This document shows, one piece after another, positions 1 through 6,003 of a DNA stretch of 8,613 nt. The stretch's first letter is position 1, and each line of letters starts with the position of its first letter. The notes under the pieces are model-generated. The model saw only the letters and a list, made by a program, of their open reading frames with translations, was not told the origin of the DNA and did not search any database. The DNA is from Planctomycetota bacterium (lineage in GTDB: Bacteria; Planctomycetota; PLA2; JAEUHO01): contig JAHEIK010000145.1 in assembly GCA_024639415.1 (NCBI GenBank), positions 1-8,613 on the forward strand, written 5' to 3'. The translations under genes were made by a program, and so were the position numbers.

Positions 1-1382
1 TGCCTGCTGCCATCACCACGCGCCTCCTCGACCTCTACCGCATCGGACCGGGGCCGAGTTCCAGTCACACCGTGGGTCCCATGCGGGCGGCGCGCAGGTT
101 CCGCAATGCGTGCATGGAGCGCGGCGTCGTGCCCGCGCGCGTACGCGTCGAGCTCAAGGGCTCCCTCAGTGCAACAGGCCGCGGCCATGGCACCCATGGC
201 GCCGTGCTCGGCGGTCTACTCGGGTGGCGGCCCCACACGTGCGACGTGGACGCACTGCACAGCTTGCCCGAGGCGGGCACGCTCGAGCCCGCCTCCCGCA
301 GCCCCTGGTGCGCGGTGCACGCGGACGATGTCATCTTCCTGCCGTACCGCGCCTACCGCGGCGAGGTGCTCCCGCATCCCAATACCCTCGTCTGCACGGC
401 CTTCGACGAGACGGACACGATCGTGTTCCAGCAGACGTGGTGCTCCGTCGGGGGCGGCTTCGTACGCGAGATCGACACGCCCGGTAGGGAGGCGGCCACG
501 GACGACGTCGCCGCGCCGCGCTACCCGTACTCGGACGGCGACAGCTTGGTGGACGCTGCGAACGCAGCCGGACTCGCCATCGGCGATCTCGTCTTGGCCA
601 ACGAAGTGGCGTGGGACGGGACACCCGAGAGGATCGGCGCCGGACTGGACCGGGTCTGGGACGCGATGCAGGCGTGCATCCAGCGTGGACTCGCCGGACG
701 CGGTGCGCTGCCCGGGGGGCTCGGCCTCAAGCGTAGGGCGGGCGACATGATGCGGCGCGTCGCGGATGGCGCGTTCGGCACCGGCTACGAGCACATCGCT
801 CAGGCGCAAGCCTACGCCTTCGCCGTCAACGAAGAGAACGCGGCAGGGGGGCGCGTCGTCACTGCTCCGACGAACGGTGCGGCCGGCATCGTTCCGGCGG
901 TGCTGAGCGAGGCGGCGCAGCGCCTGTCGCTCGATCGGAACGCAGTGCATCGCGCGCTGGCCACGGCCGGTGCGTTCGGCAGCCTCATCAAGACGCACGC
1001 GAGTCTGTCCGGCGCGGAGGTCGGCTGCCAAGGCGAGGTCGGCAGCGCCACGGCGATGGCCGCGGCGGCGCTGTGCGAGATCCTGGGCGGCAGTCCCGAC
1101 GACGTGGAATATGCGGCGGAGATCGGGATGGAGCACAACCTGGGGCTCACGTGCGATCCTCTGAAGGGCCTCGTGCAGGCGCCTTGCATCGAGCGCAACG
1201 CGATGGGCGTTGCCAAGGCGTGGAGCGCTGCGCAACTCGCCTTGCACGCCGGCGGAGAGCACCTCATCAGCTTCGATCGCGTCATCCAAGTGATGAAGCG
1301 GACGGGCGACGACATGCGGCGCGAGTACAAGGAGACCGGCGAGGGCGGCCTGGCCGTAGCCGTCAACCTGCCCGAATGCTAG
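1..1382 (+). CDS. sdaA: L-serine dehydratase, single-chain iron-sulfur type (5' end cut by window edge)
   Basis: It deaminates L-serine to pyruvate and ammonia in the cytoplasm using a [4Fe-4S] cluster. The frame is open from base 3, and bases 1-2 are 'tg', so the start codon (NTG) probably lies at 0-2, giving 460 residues against about 454 in E. coli SdaA. The beta domain opens with GPSSSHTVGPM (about residues 18-28), then TGRGHGT, HPN and SVGGGFV. The alpha domain follows with TAPTNGAAGIVPAV and GSLIKTHASLSGAEVGCQGE. Counted from base 0, the cluster cysteines are Cys343 (GCQGE), Cys385 (LTCDP) and Cys396 (APCIE), the same numbers I recall for the Legionella pneumophila enzyme. The last residue is cysteine (LPEC, Cys460), as in the enzymes where the C-terminal Cys enters the active site. 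A GTG at 72 is in frame but would remove the conserved SSSHT motif. About 210 bases without a clear promoter or terminator separate it from the next gene. Confidence 0.95.
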   Translation, partial: PAAITTRLLDLYRIGPGPSSSHTVGPMRAARRFRNACMERGVVPARVRVELKGSLSATGRGHGTHGAVLGGLLGWRPHTCDVDALHSLPEAGTLEPASRSPWCAVHADDVIFLPYRAYRGEVLPHPNTLVCTAFDETDTIVFQQTWCSVGGGFVREIDTPGREAATDDVAAPRYPYSDGDSLVDAANAAGLAIGDLVLANEVAWDGTPERIGAGLDRVWDAMQACIQRGLAGRGALPGGLGLKRRAGDMMRRVADGAFGTGYEHIAQAQAYAFAVNEENAAGGRVVTAPTNGAAGIVPAVLSEAAQRLSLDRNAVHRALATAGAFGSLIKTHASLSGAEVGCQGEVGSATAMAAAALCEILGGSPDDVEYAAEIGMEHNLGLTCDPLKGLVQAPCIERNAMGVAKAWSAAQLALHAGGEHLISFDRVIQVMKRTGDDMRREYKETGEGGLAVAVNLPEC

Positions 1383-1593
1383 TGCGTGGGTTGGTCTCCC
1401 TTCAGGCCGCTTCACCGCTGAGAGGCCGATCTTCTGGGGTCTGTGGAGATCCCGGCCCATGGTCCCAGAGCTCTGCGCTGTTCCCGCCGCCGTCGCTGCT
1501 ACCATCGCCCGCTTCATGCGCTGATTCGGCACCCGCGCCGCGGGGCCGCCTCGGCCGCTGACTTTGAAGCCCTCTTTCTGGAGATCTCCCCGT

Positions 1594-2478
1594 ATGCGCA
1601 ACACCATCGTTGCTCTCGTTCTCGGTCTGGCCCTCGTGGCCGGTGGCATCGCCTTCGCCGGCGACGACGCCCCCGCGAGCAAGCCCGCCGCCGAGGCGAA
1701 GACCGCCGCGAAGAAGCCCGCCACCGCGACGCCTTCGCCCATGCATTCGATCCTGAAGTGGGTCGGTTCCCACGTCGCTGATGACTGCGGCTGCCCCTCG
1801 ACCGAGAAGGGCGAGAAGCAGTGGCGCAACTGGTTCACCGCCAAGGATGCCAAGCTCGCCGGCCTGCGCGACGCGCTCGTCGCCGACGGCTGGAACGCTG
1901 ACCGCACGGTCGGCTTCTTCAAGGAGATGGCCGCCGCCAAGGGTGGCGACTGCTCGAGCTGCGACAAGGCCAAGGACTGCAGCAGCTGCGACAAGAGCAA
2001 GTCCGGCGCCGCGGCGCCCACGGGCGACGCCGGTGCGACCGGTACGTCCGCCAAGTCCAGCTGTGGTGGCTGCGACAAGTCGAAGGCCGGTGGCTGCGAC
2101 AAGTCGAAGGCCGGTGGCTGCGACAAGAGCAAGAGCTGCTCGGGTTCGGGCTGCGACAAGAGCAAGGCCTCCGGCGCGGCGGCTCCGACCGGCGATGCCG
2201 GCACGAGCGGCACCTCCGCCAAGAGCGACAAGCCCTGCTGCGGCAGCTGCGACAAGTCCAAGGGCTGCTGTGACAAGTCGAAGGCCGGCGGCTGCGACAA
2301 GAGCAAGAGCTGCTCGGGTTCGGGCTGCGACAAGAGCAAGGCCCAGGGTGCCGCCGCTCCGACCGGCGATGCCGGCACGACGGGCGCTGCCGCCAAGGAC
2401 AAGCCCTGCCCCTGCACCGGCAAGCCCCAGAAGGACTGCAGTGGCTGCGGCAAGGAGACCTGCCCCTGCGGCAAGTAG
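1594..2478 (+). CDS. Secreted Cys/Lys-rich tandem-repeat protein, function unknown
   Basis: 294 residues; I do not recognise the family. Residues 1-22 are a Sec signal peptide (MRN, hydrophobic core, AFA then GDD), so the protein should be exported. Residues 23-49 are an Ala/Lys/Pro linker. Residues 50-115 look folded: SILKWVGSH, then DDCGCPS (Cys65, Cys67), a Trp-rich QWRNWF and a predicted helix with FFKEM. From residue 118 on it is low-complexity: ten CDKSK or CDKAK motifs, three GAAAPTGDAG spacers (starting at residues 138, 194 and 252), and a tail with CPC, CSGC and CPC. There are 26 cysteines in all, 24 of them after residue 118. The density suggests metal binding (metallothionein-like) or disulfide cross-linking; this is inference. 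ATG 1594 is preferred because GGAG lies at 1580-1583 and the signal peptide begins there; a TTG at 1564 would add ten residues. A strong hairpin follows 25 bases after the stop. Near-exclusive AAG and GAC codons in the repeats hint at good expression. Confidence 0.85.
   Translation: MRNTIVALVLGLALVAGGIAFAGDDAPASKPAAEAKTAAKKPATATPSPMHSILKWVGSHVADDCGCPSTEKGEKQWRNWFTAKDAKLAGLRDALVADGWNADRTVGFFKEMAAAKGGDCSSCDKAKDCSSCDKSKSGAAAPTGDAGATGTSAKSSCGGCDKSKAGGCDKSKAGGCDKSKSCSGSGCDKSKASGAAAPTGDAGTSGTSAKSDKPCCGSCDKSKGCCDKSKAGGCDKSKSCSGSGCDKSKAQGAAAPTGDAGTTGAAAKDKPCPCTGKPQKDCSGCGKETCPCGK
2005..2478 (+). repeat. In-frame tandem repeat inside the Cys-rich gene (units of 56 and 58 codons plus a partial third)
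   Basis: Units begin with GAAAPTGDAG at bases 2005, 2173 and 2347. The first two span 168 and 174 bases; the third is cut short by a different CPC/CSGC tail. Bases 2098-2169 and 2272-2343 agree at 71 of 72 positions (the difference is 2115/2289). That includes identical codon choice, so this part was duplicated recently or is kept alike by recombination. The copy number may vary between strains. Confidence 0.85.
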
Positions 2479-2503
2479 CCTGCCTCGTCCCTTGACGAAC
2501 GCT

Positions 2504-2535
2504 TGCGGGCGGCGCGCTTCGGCGCGCCGCCCGCA
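2504..2535. terminator. Bidirectional hairpin between convergent genes, UUCG loop
   Basis: Left arm 2504-2517 and right arm 2522-2535 pair perfectly over 14 bp, almost all G-C. The loop is TTCG closed by C-G, the exceptionally stable cUUCGg tetraloop when read on the + strand. It lies 25 bases after the stop of the Cys-rich gene and 20 bases beyond the stop of the DUF2891 gene on the other strand. The following sequence (TTCAATT on +) is only weakly T-rich, so termination may depend on stem strength. It could also act as an mRNA 3'-end stabiliser. Confidence 0.75.
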
Positions 2536-2555
2536 TTCAATTGCGGCAGCGTTCC

Positions 2556-3692
2556 TCAGCGGCCGGCATCCGTGAGTAGGTACACCGCGAAGCTCGCAAG
2601 CCAGTGCTCGCCCGCATAGTGGCCGCTGAAGACGTAGCCGAGGCCGGCGTCCGTGTGGGCCTGGGCGACCGCCTCCAGCCAGGCGCGCCGCTCGTCGCCG
2701 GCTGCCAAGGCTCCGGCGATACCGCGCAGCGTCCACGCGCGCGTGAGGTTCAGCCCAGCGAGGTGCACCAGCTTGCCGTCCGTCACGTCGCTCACTTGCG
2801 CGGGGACGGCGAGCGGTCCCAGGTCCTGTCGGGCGAGGCCTGGGAGGAACGCGTCGAGCCACCGACGGAACTCGGCTGCGGGCAGCACGCGTCGCATGAG
2901 ATCCGCCTCGTTCAGGCCGGCGGAAAAGAAGTCGTGGCCTGACGGCTCGTAGCGCACCGGATAGTCGACGTCCTCTCCGTACCACTGCTTGGCCCGCGCG
3001 GCGCAGAGCGTCGCCAGTTCGGCGTCGCCCACGGCGCGTGCGTAGTCCAGGAAGAGGGCGAGGCCGAACGCGGCGTCGCGGTGCTCGCCCGAGCGGATCG
3101 GCAGCGTCAGCTTCGGCAGGTAGGCCTTGGCGAGCGTGACGATCTTCCGCTCGAGCGGACTGAGGTTGGCGGACCAGCTGCGTCCAAGATCATGCTCCCA
3201 CGTGCGCAACTCCTGCGCGAGCCGCAGCAGCCAGGCCCACCCGTACGTGCGTTCGAAGCTGCGGTTCTCCGGGGCGTCGAACCATGCGGCTTCCGTCGCG
3301 AGATTCTCGGCGCTCAGGTTGGCGTCCAGCGCCGCGATGACGGCTTCCCGCTCCGCCGTCCACTCAGGATGCAGCTTGAGCAGGCGGACGAGCATCCAGT
3401 GGCCGTGCACGGCGGAGTGCCAGTCGAAGCAGCCGTAGAACGCGGGGTGCGTAGCCCGTGGGCCGCGGACCGCCGCAGGTCCCGTCAGCACGAAGCCGGG
3501 TTTGTTGGGGTACTCGCGAGAGATGCCGGCGAGAGCCACGCGTGCGAAGCGGCTCACCTGGGCAGCGCTCAGCGGTCGGCCTGGAGCGGCGCTTGTTGCG
3601 GGTGCATGCGTCGGACCGGCGCCGTCTTCGCTGCCGCAGGCGGCGAAGAGAAGGCAGGCGGCGGCGCAGAGCAGGAGAGCGGACGTGGTCAT
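2556..3692 (-). CDS. DUF2891-family lipoprotein
   Basis: 378 residues. The N-terminus is a lipoprotein-type signal: a hydrophobic run to FAAC with Cys19 as the likely lipidated residue. Phe at -3 instead of Leu is atypical, and Cys13 (AAAC) is a weaker alternative. A Pro/Ala/Ser-rich linker follows to about residue 40. The rest resembles DUF2891: YPNKPGFVL (61-69), HPAFYGCFDWHSAVHGHWM (82-100), GLNEADLMRRVLP, GLNLTRAWTLRGIAG and a C-terminal GHYAGEHWLASFAVYLL. The mostly helical pattern with conserved Trp, His and Asp suggests an alpha-toroid enzyme-like fold, but the family's biochemical role is not known to me. With a lipid anchor it would act at the inner or outer membrane, facing the periplasm. 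ATG at 3690-3692 is supported by GAGGAG on the minus strand (CTCCTC at 3703-3708, 10-base spacing). It is transcribed alone, divergent from the zinc-ribbon gene; the 154 bases between them must hold both promoters, none of which is convincing by eye. Confidence 0.85.
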   Translation of the reverse strand: MTTSALLLCAAACLLFAACGSEDGAGPTHAPATSAAPGRPLSAAQVSRFARVALAGISREYPNKPGFVLTGPAAVRGPRATHPAFYGCFDWHSAVHGHWMLVRLLKLHPEWTAEREAVIAALDANLSAENLATEAAWFDAPENRSFERTYGWAWLLRLAQELRTWEHDLGRSWSANLSPLERKIVTLAKAYLPKLTLPIRSGEHRDAAFGLALFLDYARAVGDAELATLCAARAKQWYGEDVDYPVRYEPSGHDFFSAGLNEADLMRRVLPAAEFRRWLDAFLPGLARQDLGPLAVPAQVSDVTDGKLVHLAGLNLTRAWTLRGIAGALAAGDERRAWLEAVAQAHTDAGLGYVFSGHYAGEHWLASFAVYLLTDAGR

Positions 3693-3846
3693 GGGGGAGT
3701 CGCTCCTCGGGCGCGCCAGTATGGGTGCGCGGACGCCCGGCGGCCACGCCCGAGGGACTCAGGGCCGGTGCGCCGCCCGATCGTGATTCCCCGGGAGGCG
3801 TGCGCCCTGTAGCATCGGATCTGCCAGTTGTGAGGAAGGAGTCCGA

Positions 3847-4071
3847 ATGCTGTGCAATGTCTGCCATAAGCACGCTGAGTACGAGCGCATTGTCTTCCAC
3901 GAAGCGACGCCGACGACGATCCGCCTGTGCCCGCCCTGCGCGGATACGGTCGAGCTCGTCGACCACATGCATCGCATCACCGAGGCGACGGACCACGCGG
4001 CCAAGACGGTCGAGGTCGACTCCCTGATCGCCGCCGTCGAGAAGGCCAAGGTGGAGGCCAAGGGGGCCTAG
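3847..4071 (+). CDS. Small four-cysteine zinc-ribbon-like protein
   Basis: 74 residues. The start is well fixed: AAGGAG at 3836-3841 lies five bases before ATG 3847. The N-terminal half has two CxxC knuckles, Cys3-x2-Cys6 and Cys28-x2-Cys31, separated by 21 residues with beta-type sequence (YERIVFHEA, TTIRLCPPC). This layout resembles the N-terminal zinc ribbon of McsA/UvrB-like proteins (MLCxxC...LCxxC), although the rest of McsA is absent. Residues 33-74 form a charged helix (VELVDHMHRITEAT, then VDSLIAAVEKAKVEAKG) that could dimerise or bind a partner. No membrane segment or signal is present, so it should be cytoplasmic. It is a single-gene unit, divergent from the DUF2891 gene and convergent with the next. 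Zinc binding is inferred from the cysteine pattern; the role is unknown. Confidence 0.8.
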   Translation: MLCNVCHKHAEYERIVFHEATPTTIRLCPPCADTVELVDHMHRITEATDHAAKTVEVDSLIAAVEKAKVEAKGA

Positions 4072-4101
4072 CGCGCTCCTTGCGGCTCACCCCGCAGTCT
4101 G

Positions 4102-4120
4102 AGGTCGCCGTGAGGCGCCT
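4102..4120. terminator. Possible short hairpin between convergent genes
   Basis: Arms 4102-4109 and 4114-4120 form seven pairs with one bulged T (4105) around a GTGA loop. They lie 30 bases after the zinc-ribbon stop and overlap the stop codon of the minus-strand membrane protein (4119-4121). A smaller 5-bp hairpin, TGCGG/CCGCA, lies at 4081-4096. Neither has a T-tract, so terminator function is only a positional guess. Confidence 0.3.
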
Positions 4121-4601
4121 AGAGCTCGGTTGCGCTCATGCGCGCCTCCACGGCGAGCCTGCGAGCCCTCACCAGCAGCAGCGCGCCCAGGAGTCCGAGG
4201 GCCAGCCCCACCATGGCGGCCCGGAAGCGCAGCGTCCGTGACGTCAGGGGAGCTACGTCGCCCGGGCCCAGGGGCAGGAGGAGCAGCGTGGGGGCCTCCA
4301 CCGGCTCGATGAGGCGCGAGCGGTCCGTGAGCAGCACGCGCACGGAGCCGTCGGAGGCGGAGTTGCCGTAGAGCGCTGCAATCCCGTGCTCCGGATGCCA
4401 GCGCGTCTCCAGCCACGCTGCGCGCTCGGCTGCCGTACGCATGCCGCTCAGCAGCGTCACGTCGACGCCGTAGAGCGCGTCCGCCAAGCGCGCGGCCGGC
4501 CACGCGAGCACGCCCGCGAGCAGGACGCACCACCCCAGGGCCCGCACGGCGCGCTCAGCTCTCTTCGGGCGGGTCGATGCCGAACCAGCACTGGTACGCA
4601 C
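4119..4601 (-). CDS. Hypothetical two-helix membrane protein
   Basis: 160 residues from a GTG at 4599-4601; no family recognised. A basic N-terminus (RPKRAERAVR) is followed by a membrane helix at about 21-39. Then comes an extracytoplasmic domain of about 85 residues (42-128, containing WLETRWHPEHGIAALYGN and LLTDRSRLIEP) and a second helix at about 129-145 with an Arg-rich tail (RARRLAVEAR). Positive charge on both outer flanks predicts both ends in the cytoplasm and the middle domain outside. This start overlaps the upstream DinB-like gene by 47 bases. A second GTG at 4545-4547, seven bases after the DinB-like stop (4555), would give 142 residues and keep both helices; neither start has a strong Shine-Dalgarno sequence. 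In either case the two genes are likely co-transcribed and translationally coupled. Confidence 0.65.
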   Translation of the reverse strand: MRTSAGSASTRPKRAERAVRALGWCVLLAGVLAWPAARLADALYGVDVTLLSGMRTAAERAAWLETRWHPEHGIAALYGNSASDGSVRVLLTDRSRLIEPVEAPTLLLLPLGPGDVAPLTSRTLRFRAAMVGLALGLLGALLLVRARRLAVEARMSATEL

Positions 4602-5055
4602 TGAGCTCGTGGGCGCCGGCCGACTTCAGGTAGAGGAAGAACTGCATCCGGTACGCCGTGAAGCACTTCAGGACGGCGTTGATCAGGAACTGGCCCGTCG
4701 TACACGGCGTGCCGATGGGCATCGTACAGGGTTCGTCTGCCAGCGGGCGGCTCCGCAAGGACTCTGCCTCGGTCCGGATGAACTCCATCTGCGCGTCCAT
4801 GGCCGCTGCGAAGTCACCCGCTGCCACGCTCTCCGCCGCGGCGGAGAGGCCTCCGGCACGCTCCCAGTCGCCGTCGACGGCTCGGGCGACGCCCATCGAG
4901 CTCATGCAGGTCATGTAGCGCATGAGCTCCAGCGTGGAGCGCTGGCCCGGCGTGGGACGGTACGCCAGCGCACCGTCCGGAAGCTGCGTGGCGAGACGCT
5001 GGATCACCATCGTCTCGTGGGCGCAGGAAGCGACCCAATCGTCCAGGTTGAACAT
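4555..5055 (-). CDS. DinB-like four-helix protein lacking the usual metal ligands
   Basis: 166 residues, ATG at 5053-5055 with AGGA seven bases upstream on the minus strand. The sequence runs as amphipathic helices with DinB/YfiT-type landmarks: LATQLPDGALAYRPTPGQRS (21-40), the ELMRYMTCMSSM helix, GQFLINAVLKCFTAYRMQFFLYLKSAG (121-147) and a short C-terminal tail. DinB-family enzymes use three histidines to hold a metal. At the matching places I read Tyr47, Cys131 and Tyr135; the only histidines are His13 and His149. A metal-dependent thiol transferase activity is therefore unlikely unless other residues are used. The assignment rests on pattern recognition, not a search. It is first in a two-gene minus-strand unit with the membrane protein and divergent from mscS, with 87 bases between them. 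Confidence 0.75.
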   Translation of the reverse strand: MFNLDDWVASCAHETMVIQRLATQLPDGALAYRPTPGQRSTLELMRYMTCMSSMGVARAVDGDWERAGGLSAAAESVAAGDFAAAMDAQMEFIRTEAESLRSRPLADEPCTMPIGTPCTTGQFLINAVLKCFTAYRMQFFLYLKSAGAHELSAYQCWFGIDPPEES

Positions 5056-5102
5056 GGCGCGATCCTACGCCACGCGGCGCCGTCCGGGGGCATCGGTATC
5101 GT

Positions 5103-5118
5103 CTGCCGCCTGCGGCAG
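5103..5118. repeat. Short inverted repeat upstream of mscS
   Basis: CTGCCG (5103-5108) and CGGCAG (5113-5118) flank four bases, in the 87-base divergent region between the DinB-like gene and mscS and 24 bases before the mscS ATG. It could be an operator or 5'-leader hairpin. In GC-rich DNA a 6-bp match can arise by chance. Confidence 0.25.
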
Positions 5119-5142
5119 TTGTGCCCGCTGGAGACGTACGCA

Positions 5143-5958
5143 ATGGACTGGCAGCAGATCCTCGAGAAGGCGAAGACCGTGGCCCTGAACTACGGCCCCA
5201 ACGTGATCGGTGCGGTGGCCATCCTCGTCATCGGTTGGATCGGCGCGAAGATCATCCGCGCCATCGTGCGCAAGGTCATGGTGCGCGCGAAGGTCGACCC
5301 GACGCTCTCGGGCTTTGCCGGCAACATGATCTACATGATGCTGCTGGCCTTCGTGGTCATTTCTGCGCTGGACCGGCTCGGCGTCAGCACCGGTTCGTTC
5401 GTGGCGATCATCGGTGCGGCGGGCCTGGCGATCGGCTTCGCCCTGCAGGGCTCACTCTCGAATCTGGCTGCGGGCGTGATGATCATCATCTTCCGCCCCT
5501 TCCGCCAGGGGGACTTCATCGAGGCGGCCGGTACGTTGGGCGACGTCGAGGAGATCCAGGTGTTCTCGACCATCATGAACACCAAGGACAACAAGCGCAT
5601 CATCGTGCCCAACTCCAAGCTGATGGGCGGCGTGATCACGAACTACAGCGCCAACGACACGCGTCGCGTGGACCTGGTGGTGGGCATCGGCTACGGCGAC
5701 GATCTCAAGCAGGCCAAGGAAGTGCTCGAGCAGATCCTGGCCGAGAACCCGAAGGTCCTGAAGAGCCCGGCGCCCAAGGTGGTCGTCTCCGCATTGGCGG
5801 ACAGCAGCGTGAACTTCAACGTGCGCCCGTGGTGCAAGACGGACGACTACTGGGGCGTCTGGAGCGAGGTCACGGAGCAGGTGAAGTTGCGCTTCGACGC
5901 CGCGGGAATCAGCATTCCCTACCCGCAGCAGGACGTGCACATGCACCAGGTCGCCTGA
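5143..5958 (+). CDS. mscS: Small-conductance mechanosensitive channel, MscS family
   Basis: 271 residues, close to E. coli MscS (286). It is an inner-membrane heptameric channel that opens under membrane tension and releases solutes on osmotic downshift. Predicted helices are TM1 about 20-38, TM2 about 60-78 and TM3 about 83-117. TM3 carries the family signature GAAGLAIGFALQGSLSNLAAG (91-111). Next come FRPFRQGDFIE, the beta-domain stretch with FSTIMNTKDNKRIIVPNSKL (141-160) and NYS, and an alpha-beta C-terminal domain ending with FDAAGISIPYPQQDVH. Leu95 corresponds to gate residue Leu105 of E. coli, the second gate position (Leu109) is Phe99, and the hinge Gly113 is Gly103. ATG 5143 is chosen because TGGAGA lies nine bases upstream; the frame is open far upstream, but that region is antisense to the DinB-like gene. 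The HugZ-like gene follows after 45 bases. Confidence 0.95.
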   Translation: MDWQQILEKAKTVALNYGPNVIGAVAILVIGWIGAKIIRAIVRKVMVRAKVDPTLSGFAGNMIYMMLLAFVVISALDRLGVSTGSFVAIIGAAGLAIGFALQGSLSNLAAGVMIIIFRPFRQGDFIEAAGTLGDVEEIQVFSTIMNTKDNKRIIVPNSKLMGGVITNYSANDTRRVDLVVGIGYGDDLKQAKEVLEQILAENPKVLKSPAPKVVVSALADSSVNFNVRPWCKTDDYWGVWSEVTEQVKLRFDAAGISIPYPQQDVHMHQVA

Positions 5959-5960
5959 CC

Positions 5961-5993
5961 CGAAGACCAAGCTACCCTGTCGTCCTGTCTTCG
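5961..5993 (+). repeat. Inverted repeat abutting the ribosome binding site of the HugZ-like gene
   Basis: CGAAGAC (5961-5967) and GTCTTCG (5987-5993) are perfect reverse complements with 19 bases between them. The right arm shares its last G with the Shine-Dalgarno GAGGAA (5993-5998) of the gene at 6004. In mRNA this hairpin could limit ribosome access or partly end mscS transcription; as DNA it could be an operator. A 7-bp match may also be chance. Confidence 0.35.
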
Positions 5994-6003
5994 AGGAATC
6001 GCC

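Noticed and set aside
1466..1475. 10-bp palindrome CAGAGCTCTG between sdaA and the Cys-rich gene
   Set aside because: No loop and no T-tract; a single short palindrome without a known regulator site is not enough to call an operator or terminator.
216..2540. 774-residue open frame on the minus strand, opposite sdaA and the Cys-rich gene
   Set aside because: It is antisense to two well-supported genes, starts without a family match and is rich in Arg, Pro, Ser, Gln and Leu, as expected from a shadow of GC-rich coding DNA.
3693..3846. Promoter hexamers in the divergent region, for example CATACT on the minus strand near 3720 and TAGCAT near 3812
   Set aside because: Neither has a matching -35 element at the right distance, so they cannot be told from chance.
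4609..5142. Extension of the mscS frame upstream to 4609
   Set aside because: The added 178 residues are antisense to the DinB-like gene and unlike any MscS N-terminus; ATG 5143 has a ribosome site and gives the normal family length.
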